A stretch of DNA of 64,000 bases from Pseudonocardia alaniniphila (lineage in GTDB: Bacteria > Actinomycetota > Actinomycetes > Mycobacteriales > Pseudonocardiaceae): assembly GCF_022524485.1 (NCBI RefSeq), contig NZ_JAKXMK010000009.1, forward strand, positions 186,001-250,000, given 5' to 3'. The translations under genes and the position numbers were made by a program. Positions 1 through 9,130 of the stretch are shown one piece after another. Position 1 is the first letter of the stretch; each line of letters begins with the position of its first letter. The notes under the pieces are model-generated. The model had not been told where the DNA came from, ran no database searches, and saw only the letters and a list, made by a program, of their open reading frames with translations.

Positions 1-353
1 GAGAACCGCGCGGCCGAGGTAGCGACGTCAGACGCGCGTTGCCGGGGATGGAGAACGGTTCATCCGGATCGTGCCGCGATGGCAGTGGCAGCTGGCACAC
101 CGGGTTCCGGCCAGCCGGTAATGGAAGATGGCCGGAGGCCATCACGACATCCGCTCGGTCGAGCGGCACCCTTACCCGCACGGCTTGTGCCACTCCGGAA
201 GCACCTGTGGCGCGGCGGCCGACGTGATGACAGCAAGCCAATCGCTCGAACGACTCCTGTTGGTACCGCTCGGGACCACCGCGATGGCACCACGATCGTG
301 CCCGGTCTGCAGGTGGTCGTGCCTGACTTGTCGACGGTGACCTGAGGCGGTGG
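1..353. other. Left-edge region without a recognisable gene
   Basis: Several short overlapping reading frames cross this stretch on both strands, but none gives a protein that resembles a known family or has a convincing ribosome binding site. It probably holds the promoter region of the LAL regulator that begins at 354, but I could not place a promoter with confidence. Confidence 0.4.
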
Positions 354-3068
354 GTGGTGGACGTGTTGCGGGGCCGACGCCGTGAGCGTGAAGCGCTCGA
401 TCGGCTGCTCGCCGCCGCGCGGGCGGGTAAGAGCCAGGTCCTCGTCCTGCGGGGCGATCCGGGCGTCGGCAAGTCGGCACTGTTGGACTACGTGGCCGGG
501 CGGGCGCCGGGGTTCCGCGTGGCCAGGACCGCAGGTGTCCCCGCCGAGACGGAGTTGGAGTTCTCCGGGCTCCATCAGCTGTGTGCCCCGATGCTGGACC
601 GGCTCGAGTGCTTGCCCGATCCCCAGCGTGACGCGTTGTGCACGGCGTTCGGTCTGCAGAAGGGGGAGGCGCCGAGTCGCTTCCTGGTCGGCCTGGCCGT
701 ACTCGGCCTGGTGTCCGCGGTGGCCGAGGAACAGCCGCTGCTCTGGGTGGTGGATGACGCGCAGTGGCTCGACAAGGCATCGGCGCAGACGTTGACGTTC
801 GTCGCTCGGCGGTTGGGGACCGAGCCGGTCGGGTTGGTCTTCGCGTCGCGCAAACACGAGAAGGACGAGGCGACGGGGCTGCCGGAGCTGGTGGTCACGG
901 GCCTGGCGCACGACGATGCGCGAGCGCTACTGGGCCAGGTGCTGCTCGGCCCGGTGGACGAGCGAGTGGTCGACCGGATTGTCGCCGAAACTCGAGGTAA
1001 CCCTCGGGCGCTGCTGGAGCTGCGGGAGGAACTGACACCGGCCGAGATGACCGGCGGGTTCGGCCTGCCAGGCAGGACGACGGTCCCGAGGCAGGCGGGG
1101 GAGAGCCTCCAGCGGCACCTCGAGTCCTTACCGGGCGACACCCGGCGGCTGCTGCTGATCGCCGCGGCGGAACCGCTCGGTGACCCGGTGCTGGTGTGGC
1201 GGGCGGCTCATCGGCACGGAATCGGGATCGGGGCGGCCGCACCCGCGGCCGGGCTGGTCGAGATCGGCGCCCAGGTGCGGTTCCGGAATCCGACGATGCG
1301 CTCCACGATTCTGCGTGCAGCCTCCGTGGAGGAACAACGGAGCGCGCACCGGGCGTTGGCCGAGGCCATCGATCCCGAGGCGGATCCCCATCACCGCGCC
1401 TGGCATCGCGCCCAGGCGGCCCAGGGGTTCGACGAGAGCATTGCGGCGGACCTCGAGCGCTCTGCGGAGCGCGCCCAGGAGCGCGGCGGGCCGTCAGCAG
1501 CCGCCGTATTCCTGGAACAGGCCGCCCACCTGACCGTCGATCCGGCACGACGGGCCGAGCGCGTGCTGGCTGCAGCGCACGCCATGCACGAGGCCGGCTC
1601 ACCTGACGCGGCGATGGAACTGCTGTCGACCGCGGCGGCAGGCCCGCTGGACCCGCTGCAGCATGCCCGCGTGGACCAGCTGTGCGCAGAGCTCGCCTTC
1701 GCGATGAATCGCGGTTCCGACGCGGCCCCGCTGCTTCTCAAGGCCGCCAAGCAACTCGAGCCGCTCGACCTTCGGCTGGCCCGCGAGACCTACCTGGACG
1801 CGCTCGCCGCGGCCATGCACGCCGGTCACCTGGCGTGCGGCGCCGACGTCCGAGAGGTGGCTGAAGCGGCGCGTGCTGTGCCTGCCGCACCACAGCCCCC
1901 ACGCGCGACCGATCTCCTCCTCGACGGCCTGGCAGCGCGGTTCACCGACGGCTACACCGTGGGGACACCGCTGCTACGGCAGGCGTTGAGCGCCTTCCTC
2001 AGCCCCACCCCGCCCGACGAGGACGGTTTCCGCTGGCTCTGGCATGCCCATCGCACCGCCGGGGACCTGGGCGACGACGCGGCCTGGGACCTGCTCGCCA
2101 CCCGCCACGTCCGGTTCGCCCGCGACGCCGGCGCGCTCGGCAGGCTGCCCACGGCCCTGAACGAACGCATCAACGCGCATGTCCTCATGGGCGATCTGAC
2201 CGCGGCGGAGTCGCTGCTGGAGGAGCTCCGCGCGGCCACCGCGGCGACCGGGGAGCCGTCGTGGCCGCACAGCGCCGTGATGCTTGCTGCCTGGCGCGGC
2301 TGCGAGGACCACCTCGTCAAGCTGATCGCGGGGAGCGGGTCCGAGGTCCGGCGCCGGGGCGAGGGGATCGGGCTGACGATCGTCGGGTGGGCGCAGGCAG
2401 TGCTCTACAACGGCCTGGGTCGGTACGAGGACGCGCTTGCGCCTGCCACCCAGGCCTGCGACGCGCTCCCGCAGGAGATGAGCATGCTCGCCCGCGCAAC
2501 GCTGACCGAACTCATCGAGGCGGCCACCCACAGCGGAGAGACCGAACTCGCCTCCACGGCTTTCGAGCGGCTCTCCTTGCTGGCCCGCGCGAACGACACC
2601 GACTGGGCGCTGGGCCTCGAGGCCCGCTCACGCGCCGTGCTGAGCGACGGCCAAGCCGCCGAGGACGCCTACCGCGAAGCGATCGATCGGCTCGGCCGCA
2701 CCCGCCTGCGTGGGGAGCTCGCCCGAGCCCACCTGTTGTACGGCGAGTGGCTGCGCCGCGAGCGCCGCCGCCTCGACGCGCGTGAGCAGCTCCGCACCGC
2801 CCACGAGATGTTCAGCGCGATGAGGATGGAGGCGTTCTCCCAGCGGGCGGCCGGTGAGCTGCAGGCCAGCGGCGAGACCGCCCGCAGACGCTGCACCGAG
2901 ACCACCAAGGAACTCACCGCGCGGGAAGCCCAGATCGTCCGCCTGGTTCGTGAAGGCCTCACGAACCCTGAGATCGGGGTTCGGCTGTTCATCAGCCCGC
3001 GGACCGTCGAATGGCATCTGAGCAGGCTCTTCAGCAAGCTCGACATCACCTCACGCAACCAGATCTGA
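354..3068 (+). CDS. LuxR-family ATP-binding regulator of LAL type (LAL-1), intact
   Basis: A 904-residue transcription regulator of the large ATP-binding LuxR (LAL, MalT-like) class, which couples ATP binding and ligand sensing to DNA binding. A P-loop GDPGVGKS is near residue 35 and a Walker B-like VVDDAQWLD near 132. A long helical, TPR-like middle follows. The C-terminal LuxR helix-turn-helix (residues about 853-904) contains LTAREAQIVRLVREGLTNPE and SPRTVEWHL. The GTG at 354 is directly followed by a second GTG, so either may start translation. The protein ends TSRNQI, two or three residues shorter than its paralogues. It is one of four LAL copies in this window and one of two that are intact. 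Its ligand and targets cannot be read from sequence. Confidence 0.9.
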   Translation: MVDVLRGRRREREALDRLLAAARAGKSQVLVLRGDPGVGKSALLDYVAGRAPGFRVARTAGVPAETELEFSGLHQLCAPMLDRLECLPDPQRDALCTAFGLQKGEAPSRFLVGLAVLGLVSAVAEEQPLLWVVDDAQWLDKASAQTLTFVARRLGTEPVGLVFASRKHEKDEATGLPELVVTGLAHDDARALLGQVLLGPVDERVVDRIVAETRGNPRALLELREELTPAEMTGGFGLPGRTTVPRQAGESLQRHLESLPGDTRRLLLIAAAEPLGDPVLVWRAAHRHGIGIGAAAPAAGLVEIGAQVRFRNPTMRSTILRAASVEEQRSAHRALAEAIDPEADPHHRAWHRAQAAQGFDESIAADLERSAERAQERGGPSAAAVFLEQAAHLTVDPARRAERVLAAAHAMHEAGSPDAAMELLSTAAAGPLDPLQHARVDQLCAELAFAMNRGSDAAPLLLKAAKQLEPLDLRLARETYLDALAAAMHAGHLACGADVREVAEAARAVPAAPQPPRATDLLLDGLAARFTDGYTVGTPLLRQALSAFLSPTPPDEDGFRWLWHAHRTAGDLGDDAAWDLLATRHVRFARDAGALGRLPTALNERINAHVLMGDLTAAESLLEELRAATAATGEPSWPHSAVMLAAWRGCEDHLVKLIAGSGSEVRRRGEGIGLTIVGWAQAVLYNGLGRYEDALAPATQACDALPQEMSMLARATLTELIEAATHSGETELASTAFERLSLLARANDTDWALGLEARSRAVLSDGQAAEDAYREAIDRLGRTRLRGELARAHLLYGEWLRRERRRLDAREQLRTAHEMFSAMRMEAFSQRAAGELQASGETARRRCTETTKELTAREAQIVRLVREGLTNPEIGVRLFISPRTVEWHLSRLFSKLDITSRNQI

Positions 3069-3114
3069 ACACGACCGGGCGAGTGACGAGGGCCGTGGCC
3101 GATCCCGGTCGTCG

Positions 3115-3912
3115 CTACCGGCTCGGGTCGATGCGCGGAGGGTGTTCGTCCGAGGTGGCGAGCGCGGCACCTACCTGGTTGGCGAGTGCGATCGCGACGC
3201 GGAGCTGCTCCAGCGTCGGCCGGACGATCCGGGTAGCGGCGGTGAGCAGGAATCTGCCGTGGACGACGCCACCGCTCTGCACCACGAGCGCGATCTCGGA
3301 GTCGGTCGGCAGCCCGAGACGACCGACGTCGAACGGGCGGCCGTTGTACGTCATGGTCCCGTCGTTGTCGAGGGTCGCGAGGATGGCGTCGTTGCCGGGA
3401 TCGAAGCGGCAGCGGTCGATTCCGAGGACGCCGACGATCTGTTCGCACACGTGGTCGAGCAGGGAGTCCGTGGACGAGCGGCCGGCGCCGACCGCCGCAG
3501 AGGTGCTCAGCACACCGTCGAGGTAGCCCTGCTCGCTGCTCGCACGCGCCTGCTGGCGCCGCCCCCAGAGGGCTATCTCGGTGACGGCGCCGCCCACGAG
3601 CATGAGCAGCGCCGCCGTCTCGATGTCCGCGCGATCGACGATGCTGAAGTGGTTGTACGGCTCGGTGAAGAAGAAGTCGAACCAGGCTGCGCTCGACAAC
3701 GCGGCGACGAGGCCCGCCGCTCGGATGCCGGTGGCGGCTCCCGCGACGATGAGGAGTACCAGCACGAGCGCGATATTGGTGTTCGCGAAGTTGTCCCGGA
3801 GCGGGCTCAGGGCTGCGCAGGCAACCAGGGGTGCCACGGCAGCAGCGCTGACAACGAGCGGCCGATGAGCTTGCAGGATCGGTTCCACCTGCACAGCCCC
3901 ATCAAACCCCAT
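3115..3912 (-). CDS. DUF4118 (KdpD-like) membrane protein with GAF-like domain
   Basis: The N-terminal third holds closely spaced hydrophobic segments with the KdpD-type signature WFDFFFTEPYNHF, the hallmark of the four-helix DUF4118 domain. A soluble region of about 130 residues resembling a GAF domain follows. There is no histidine-kinase catalytic domain, so this is a truncated-architecture sensor rather than a full KdpD. I chose the ATG at 3912; an ATG at 3930 or a longer frame reaching 4068 is possible, but the longer form would overlap the divergent corA start. It converges with LAL-1 (46-bp gap) and shares its upstream region with corA. It may sense ion or osmotic stress, which is inference. 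Confidence 0.75.
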   Translation of the reverse strand: MGFDGAVQVEPILQAHRPLVVSAAAVAPLVACAALSPLRDNFANTNIALVLVLLIVAGAATGIRAAGLVAALSSAAWFDFFFTEPYNHFSIVDRADIETAALLMLVGGAVTEIALWGRRQQARASSEQGYLDGVLSTSAAVGAGRSSTDSLLDHVCEQIVGVLGIDRCRFDPGNDAILATLDNDGTMTYNGRPFDVGRLGLPTDSEIALVVQSGGVVHGRFLLTAATRIVRPTLEQLRVAIALANQVGAALATSDEHPPRIDPSR

Positions 3913-4045
3913 GTCCCGGGCATCGACCATTCGGATCTCGTCAAGGCCGATGGCGAGCACGCGATGGCACTCCGATGGGAGAATTGTCCGGTGGCCCCGG
4001 TCCGACCCACCGCCGGGTACCTGCCTCACCGTTGGGAGCCGCGTC

Positions 4046-5080
4046 ATGCCGGTGGTCGACAACGCCATCTACATCGACGGCCGCCGAGAGGTGCAGCCGG
4101 ACTCGATGGACCGCACCTTCTCGGAGTTGCGTGCCTGCCCTGGCGACGGCCACAGCTTCTGCTGGATCGGGCTGCTGCACCCGGACCCCGACGAGATCCA
4201 CGCGGTGGCGCAGGAGTTCGACCTGCACAAACTGGCCGTCGAAGACACGATCAAGGCGCACCAGAGGCCGAAGCTGGAGCGTTACGACGACGTCCTGTTC
4301 GTCGTCCTGCGGCCGGTCCGCTACGTCGACGCCGCCGAGGCGATCGAGATCGGCGAGCTGCATCTGTTCGTCGGACCGGATTTCGTGATCACCGTCCGGC
4401 ATGCCGAAGAGCCCGACCTGCGCCCGGTGCGCCACCGTCTCGAGCAGGACCCCGATCTGCTCCGGAACGGGCCTTTCGCGGTTCTCTACGCGGTGTTCGA
4501 CAAGGTCGTCGACGATTACGGTCCGGTGCTCGATGACCTGCAAACCGATATCGACGAGATCGAGGTGCAGGTATTCGACGGCGATCCCGCCGCGTCGAGA
4601 CGGATCTATCACCTGACCCGCGAGGTGATCACGTTCCAGCGCGCCGTCGAGCCGTTACCTGCACTCTGCTCGGAGTTACGCGAGCAGCTGAAGGCCCAGG
4701 CCGGGGAGTCCGACCTGGAGCTGCGCCGGGCATTGCGCGATGTGGCTGACCACAGCACCCGTGCGGTCGAACGCGCACAGAGCTTCCGCGAACTGCTCGT
4801 CGACGTCATGGCGGTCAACGCCGCTCTGGTGGCCCAGCGGCAGAGTGCCGAGCTCACCGCGCTGACCGAGGCCAGCTACGGCCAGAGCGGGCAGCTCAAA
4901 CGAATCTCCTCGTGGGCGGCCATCCTGTTCGCACCCAGCCTGATCGCCACGATCTACGGCATGAACTTCGCGCACATGCCCCAGCTGCACTGGGCGCTCG
5001 GCTACCCGCTGGCCCTGCTCGTGATGGTGCTGCTCGCGTTCGGGCTCTACGTGCTCTTCAAGAGGAGCGGCTGGATCTGA
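4046..5080 (+). CDS. corA: CorA-family magnesium/divalent cation channel
   Basis: A 344-residue CorA-type channel subunit that would form pentamers in the cytoplasmic membrane for Mg2+ (possibly Co2+/Ni2+) passage. The long N-terminal cytoplasmic domain is rich in acidic residues and coiled-coil helix. The two C-terminal transmembrane helices are separated by the invariant family motif GMNF (YGMNFAHMP, about residues 305-313), and the protein ends in a short basic tail, KRSGWI. The ATG at 4046 is preceded by GGGAG at about 8 nt. A longer frame opens at 3911 but would run through the divergent promoter region. It is divergent from the DUF4118 protein. Confidence 0.92.
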   Translation: MPVVDNAIYIDGRREVQPDSMDRTFSELRACPGDGHSFCWIGLLHPDPDEIHAVAQEFDLHKLAVEDTIKAHQRPKLERYDDVLFVVLRPVRYVDAAEAIEIGELHLFVGPDFVITVRHAEEPDLRPVRHRLEQDPDLLRNGPFAVLYAVFDKVVDDYGPVLDDLQTDIDEIEVQVFDGDPAASRRIYHLTREVITFQRAVEPLPALCSELREQLKAQAGESDLELRRALRDVADHSTRAVERAQSFRELLVDVMAVNAALVAQRQSAELTALTEASYGQSGQLKRISSWAAILFAPSLIATIYGMNFAHMPQLHWALGYPLALLVMVLLAFGLYVLFKRSGWI

Positions 5081-5216
5081 ACCCAAAATGATCGTTCCCA
5101 GATGCGCGTTTTCGCCCCGGCGAGGGCGGATCCGCCGATCTCGTGGTGATCATCGGGCGGTGACAGACCGGTGGTGCGGCGCCCGTCCGGTTCGAGGGTC
5201 GGAGTGCGGGGCACCG

Positions 5217-6230
5217 TCACGATGCCGTGCCGCACGTGATCGCGCCAGATCGGTGCCCGGTGACCGGGTGGTAGCCGTCGACGACGGCGAGGGCGTCGAT
5301 CGGGTCGCCCGTGGACCGCGCGCGCGTGGGGCGGATGCGCTCTCCGGGGCGGACGGACGTGTCGAGTACCCATGTCATGACATCGCCGTTGCCGTCGCCG
5401 GTCACGAGCGTGCGCGCGTTGCCGGGATGCCAGGCCATCGCCGTGATCAGGCCGCGGTGGCCGTCGCCGAGCACGGCTTCGCGGCCGGTGGGTCCGTGCC
5501 CGGAGAAGTCCCAGAACGCGACGGCGTCGCCGCCGTCGCACGCCATCCAGCGTCCGCTGGACTCGAATGCGAGCCGGGAGACGGTCGTGGGGAAGCCGCT
5601 CATCCTGAAGTCGTCGCCGCCTGGGACCTTCCAGCCGTGCAGTGTGGCGTCCTGGCTGCCACCCACGACCCAGCGCCCGTTGGGGGCGACGGCGATCCCG
5701 GCGATCGATCCCGGGGCGAGGAGATGTTCGATCAGCCGGTCGGAGTCGGGTTCGAAGATGGTGACGCCTCGGTACGCGGCGGCGGTGATACGGCGGCCGT
5801 CGCGTCGGAGAAACGCCAGACCGGCCACAGTGGACGTCAATGGGGTCGAGGTCCAGCGGGGTGCGCCGTCGCGGTCGAGCACACGCACCTGCTTTCCGTC
5901 GCCCACGGCGAGCAGGTCGGAACGGGCGGACCAGGCCAGGGCCGAGCTCCACTGAGTGGGGTGCTCGGCGAGGAGGCGGCCGTCGGCGAGGTCCCAGACC
6001 GCGACCCGCTCGCCGCCGCCTGCGGCGAGACGTGTGCCGTCCGGGCTGGCGGCCAGGCCGAGCAGGAAGTCTCCGAGGCGTAGCCGGAGCAGGACACTGC
6101 TCGAGAGGTCGACGACGACGATCGTGCCTTCCGAGCCTCCGGCCGCGAGTGCGCCGGGCAAGGACACGCAGTGGATCACCGGCTCGCCGAGATCGACGGT
6201 CCAGCGTGTGTCCGTGGTCGCCGTCGTCAT
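5217..6230 (-). CDS. WD40-repeat protein of a putative zinc-regulated operon
   Basis: A 337-residue protein made almost entirely of WD40/beta-propeller blades, with repeated patterns such as [20 protein letters not shown] and endings like [10 protein letters not shown], spread from the N terminus to near residue 320. No signal peptide or catalytic domain is visible, so it is probably a cytoplasmic scaffold. Its start overlaps the stop of the upstream COG0523 GTPase by 4 nt (ATGA), implying translational coupling, so it probably works with that GTPase. The exact role is unknown. Confidence 0.85.
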   Translation of the reverse strand: MTTATTDTRWTVDLGEPVIHCVSLPGALAAGGSEGTIVVVDLSSSVLLRLRLGDFLLGLAASPDGTRLAAGGGERVAVWDLADGRLLAEHPTQWSSALAWSARSDLLAVGDGKQVRVLDRDGAPRWTSTPLTSTVAGLAFLRRDGRRITAAAYRGVTIFEPDSDRLIEHLLAPGSIAGIAVAPNGRWVVGGSQDATLHGWKVPGGDDFRMSGFPTTVSRLAFESSGRWMACDGGDAVAFWDFSGHGPTGREAVLGDGHRGLITAMAWHPGNARTLVTGDGNGDVMTWVLDTSVRPGERIRPTRARSTGDPIDALAVVDGYHPVTGHRSGAITCGTAS

Positions 6231-7234
6231 CCGGCCACTCCGACCGTGGCGGTGGTGAGGCAGGAGCGGAACCCGGCGGTCAGCTCCTCACGGTCGAGGT
6301 TGCGGCCGATGAACACGATCCGGTTGCGCCGGGACTCCCCGTCGCGCCACGGCTCGCCGAGCTCGCCGTCGTGGAGCATGTGTACGCCCTGGAAGACGTA
6401 GCGGCGGTGGGTGTCGGCGAGGCAGAGCACGCCCTTGCTCCGGTAGAGGTCCTGCCCGCGGGTGGCCAGCAGCGCGCCCAGCCAGGTGTTGAGTGCGCCC
6501 GGGTCGATGGTGCCGTCGGCCTCGATCCCGACGCTCGTCACCGACTCGTCGTGCTGGTGCTCGGAGTCGGGGTCGAGGAACTCCGGTTCGCCGGCCAGGA
6601 TCGCGTCGAGGTCGAACGCGTGAACGTCGAGGACGTCGGCGAGGTCGACGTCGCCGCGCACGGCGGGAAGCACCATGACCGGCGCGTTGATCGCGCGGAT
6701 CCGGCGGGTCACCTCGGCGGCCTGTGCGGCCTCGACGAGATCGATCTTGTTGAGCACGATCCGGTCGGCGAACGCGATCTGCTCGACGGCCTCGTTCTCC
6801 ACCCCGTCGGGCTTGACCTCGTCCAGGTGACCGAGGACGTGCTTGGCGTCGACGACGGTGACGATCGCGTCGAGGCGCAGTTCGGCGCGCAGGGCGTCGT
6901 CCATGAAGAAGGTCTGCGCGACCGGCGCGGGGTCGGCCAGCCCGGTGGTCTCGATGAGGATCGCATCGAAGCGGTCCTTGCGCCGCAGCAGGGCACCGAG
7001 AATGCGGATGAGGTCGCCGCGCACGGTGCAGCAGATGCAGCCGTTGTTCATCTCGAACACCTCCTCTTCGGCGTCGAGCACCAGCGCGTCGTCCACACCC
7101 ACCTCGCCGAACTCGTTCTCGATCACGGCGATGCGGCGGCCGTGCTGTTCGGTGAGGATCCGGTTGAGCAGCGTGGTCTTGCCCGAGCCGAGGAACCCGG
7201 TCAGGACGGTCACGGGGATGCGCTGATCAGTCAT
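6227..7234 (-). CDS. COG0523 (CobW/ZNG1-type) GTPase, putative zinc metallochaperone
   Basis: A 335-residue G3E P-loop GTPase. The Walker [13 protein letters not shown] is at residues 13-24, [10 protein letters not shown] at about 40-49, the metal-binding CICC motif of COG0523 proteins at 66-69 ([13 protein letters not shown]), and a CobW C-terminal domain follows. A His/Asp-rich stretch ([11 protein letters not shown]) lies in the linker, as in zinc-handling members. COG0523 members use GTP hydrolysis to deliver metal to client proteins. The Zur box upstream of the operon argues for zinc rather than cobalt. The gene overlaps the upstream 103-aa gene by 8 nt and the downstream WD40 gene by 4 nt. 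Confidence 0.9.
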   Translation of the reverse strand: MTDQRIPVTVLTGFLGSGKTTLLNRILTEQHGRRIAVIENEFGEVGVDDALVLDAEEEVFEMNNGCICCTVRGDLIRILGALLRRKDRFDAILIETTGLADPAPVAQTFFMDDALRAELRLDAIVTVVDAKHVLGHLDEVKPDGVENEAVEQIAFADRIVLNKIDLVEAAQAAEVTRRIRAINAPVMVLPAVRGDVDLADVLDVHAFDLDAILAGEPEFLDPDSEHQHDESVTSVGIEADGTIDPGALNTWLGALLATRGQDLYRSKGVLCLADTHRRYVFQGVHMLHDGELGEPWRDGESRRNRIVFIGRNLDREELTAGFRSCLTTATVGVAG

Positions 7235-7538
7235 GGGTAAATCCCTGCGGGTTGTGGGTGAGCAGGTCGGTGACGACCCCGTCGTCGATCTGGGCCAGCG
7301 GGCGGTGGATCGTCCAGCGCCGCCGGGGTGGCGCGAGCACGGCGATCACGGTCTCCACGGGTGGGCAGCCGGGCTCGCGGCAGGCGAGTGGAAACACGGT
7401 AACCGGCGCATCCGCCGGTAGCTGCAGCAGGAAGCGCACCAGATCGGCGATCTCTGTGGCGCGGCGCCCCCGGCCCGGGTCACGAGGCGCGCCGCCGAGG
7501 TTGAGAGGCAGCGAGGGGAAGGTCACGCCACGAGTCAA
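7227..7538 (-). CDS. Small conserved-looking protein leading the Zur-box operon
   Basis: A 103-residue soluble protein I do not recognise. It has a central CREPGCPP segment with two cysteines that could bind metal, and a C-terminal [14 protein letters not shown] region. The frame opens with TTG at 7538, only 7 nt from the Zur box; an in-frame GTG at 7526 is an alternative. With so little room the transcript may be leaderless. The 3' end overlaps the COG0523 GTPase start by 8 nt, so it is the first gene of that operon. A role in low-zinc adaptation is inferred from the operator and neighbours only. Confidence 0.7.
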   Translation of the reverse strand: MTRGVTFPSLPLNLGGAPRDPGRGRRATEIADLVRFLLQLPADAPVTVFPLACREPGCPPVETVIAVLAPPRRRWTIHRPLAQIDDGVVTDLLTHNPQGFTHD

Positions 7539-7545
7539 CCGTTAC

Positions 7546-7560
7546 TGAATATGATTTTCA
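7546..7560 (-). promoter_or_regulatory. Putative Zur box
   Basis: The 15-mer TGAATATGATTTTCA pairs at six of seven symmetric positions and matches the AT-rich TGAAAA...TTTTCA form of actinobacterial zinc-uptake-regulator operators. It is an AT island in very GC-rich DNA. Read on the minus strand it covers a CATATT hexamer that could be the -10 element of the operon, so bound Zur would block the promoter. Function is inferred from this match and from the COG0523 GTPase downstream. Confidence 0.75.
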
Positions 7561-7647
7561 AATAGGGAGGCGCGCATGTATCCGCAGCGCGCTAGCCGCG
7601 GGTCTGGCTGACCTGGTCGAGGGTGACGAACTCCGTGAGCGCGATCG

Positions 7648-8124
7648 TCATCGCGCGGCCTGGCTCTCCGCGGCCGCGGCGAGTTGCTTGGTGACCGAGC
7701 CCCAGCCTTCGAGGAAGCCGAGTTCTTCGTGGCGAGCGCGGGCGGTGGGATCGCCGTGCCGGACGAGGACCCGGTAGTCCGTGCCGTCCAGGTGATCGGT
7801 CAGCGTGATCTCGGCCGTCATCGGGACCGGAGCGGGATTCGTGGGGCGCCAGGTGCTGTCGATCGCGTTCGTGAACACGATCCGCTCGAGTTCGTCGACG
7901 ACGAGGAAGCTCGCGTTGATGTGGGGGACGAACTTCACCCCGTCGTCGCTCAGTCGCGTCACGAACCCGCCGCCGGGCCGGACGTCCAGGCGGTCGACGC
8001 GGCACACGGTCGGAGCCGGGACCCACCACTTCTCGAGTCGGGACGGATCGGTCCACGCGCTCCACACGACGGCGCGTGGGGCGCGGATGATCCGCTCCAG
8101 GGTCAGGTCGAGTTCGGGGTTCAT
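7648..8124 (-). CDS. SRPBCC/AHSA1-type domain protein
   Basis: A 158-residue START-like protein of the activator-of-Hsp90-homologue (AHSA1, SRPBCC) family. It begins with the typical LTLERIIRAPRAVVWSAWTD and WWVPAP elements and has the conserved C-terminal GFLEGWGSVTKQLA helix. Such proteins bind hydrophobic ligands in a deep cavity and are usually encoded with an ArsR-type repressor. Here the start overlaps the end of an arsR remnant by 4 nt, which preserves the classic pair although the regulator is broken. The ligand is unknown. Confidence 0.88.
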   Translation of the reverse strand: MNPELDLTLERIIRAPRAVVWSAWTDPSRLEKWWVPAPTVCRVDRLDVRPGGGFVTRLSDDGVKFVPHINASFLVVDELERIVFTNAIDSTWRPTNPAPVPMTAEITLTDHLDGTDYRVLVRHGDPTARARHEELGFLEGWGSVTKQLAAAAESQAAR

Positions 8125-8359
8125 TGCTGCTGCTCCTGGTCCGGATCGGTGACGAGGCGTTCGAGCCGGTCGGTGCGCTCTTCCCAGATCCGGTGCTGCT
8201 CCGCGAGCCAGTCGTCGACGAGAGCGAGGCGGTCGCGGTTGAGCACGCAGGTGCGCACGCGGCCGAGCTTGACCGTGCGGATCAGGCCGTTCGCCTCGAG
8301 CATCCGAACAAGGAGAGGAGGGTCATCGGGAACTCGCGCGCGAGATCGCTCACGCTCGT
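8121..8359 (-). pseudogene. Remnant of an ArsR-family regulator
   Basis: The intact 3' part reads MLEANGLIRTVKLGRVRTC and continues to DDWLAEQHRIWEERTDRLERL, the usual C-terminal half of ArsR repressors paired with SRPBCC proteins. The preceding part, TSVSDLAREFPMTLLSLF, lies in another frame. The join lacks the expected KHVR-like residues, consistent with loss of about 10 nt. Upstream of this the N-terminal 40 or so residues are absent and the sequence runs into the 3' end of the SDR gene. Both the missing 5' end and the frameshift argue that it is dead. It overlaps the SRPBCC start by 4 nt. Confidence 0.8.
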
Positions 8360-9099
8360 CGGGCCGCGGCCGAGGCGTGCTTCCCCACCACCTTGCCGTC
8401 GACGAGCGTGAACTCGAGTCCTTCGACCGGGCCGGAGAGTGCCGCCTTGAAATGTCGGCTCACCTCGTCCGACAGCACCTCGGTCTGTCCGTTCTCGGCC
8501 GCGACCAGCACGGCATGGGCCAGCTCGCGGGGATCGTTCTTCACGACGTCGAGGATGGCCGTCATGTCCGTTTCGGTGTATCCGAGGTGGACGCCGACGA
8601 CCTGCGTCCCTTGGGCTGCCAGGTCGATGCGCAAGGAGTTCGTCGCTGACCACAACGCGGCCTTGGTCACGCCGTAGGGGCCCGCTCCGGCGATCCAGGA
8701 CATCGCGGAGTGGATGTTGATCAATGTTCCGCCACCGTTGGCGGCGAGGGTGGGCGCGAGAGCTTGCGTGACTCGCAGGACGCCGAAGAGGTTGGTCTCC
8801 AACAGATCCCTGAGCTCGTCCACCGTGGTGTCGATGAGTCGCTTGCGCAGTGTCGCGCCGGCGTTGTTGACGAGGATGGACACATCGCGGGCCTGATCGG
8901 CGAGTGCGGCCACCGAGGACGGGTCGGTCACCTCGAGGGCGAGCGGTACGACCCGTGGGTCGGCGCTGGGCTGCGGCCTGCGTGCGGTCGCGTACACCGT
9001 GGCGGCGCCCAGGTCGATCGCAGCCTCGACGAATGCTTTGCCGAGGCCACGTTGCCCGCCGGTGACGAGGACGGTCGATCCGCTGATGGATGTCATCAT
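8350..9099 (-). CDS. Short-chain dehydrogenase/reductase
   Basis: A 249-residue classical SDR oxidoreductase. The Rossmann nucleotide motif TGGQRGLG is near residues 14-21, followed by ILVNNAG, the catalytic serine region INIHSAMSW, and the active-site YGVTK. The substrate is unknown, with NAD(P)H as expected cofactor. The C terminus KHASAAARRA overlaps the degenerate arsR remnant, so the 3' end may have been formed by the rearrangement that cut arsR. The gene follows the frameshifted mycofactocin-type SDR in the same direction. Confidence 0.88.
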   Translation of the reverse strand: MMTSISGSTVLVTGGQRGLGKAFVEAAIDLGAATVYATARRPQPSADPRVVPLALEVTDPSSVAALADQARDVSILVNNAGATLRKRLIDTTVDELRDLLETNLFGVLRVTQALAPTLAANGGGTLINIHSAMSWIAGAGPYGVTKAALWSATNSLRIDLAAQGTQVVGVHLGYTETDMTAILDVVKNDPRELAHAVLVAAENGQTEVLSDEVSRHFKAALSGPVEGLEFTLVDGKVVGKHASAAARRA

Positions 9100-9130
9100 T
9101 TGTCCTTCGTGGTTCCGTGAGGAAGAGATC

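Noticed and set aside
5125..5136. 12-bp palindrome GGCGGATCCGCC between corA and the WD40 gene
   Set aside because: It has no loop and no T-tract, and such short GC palindromes are common at this base composition. It is too weak to call a terminator or operator.
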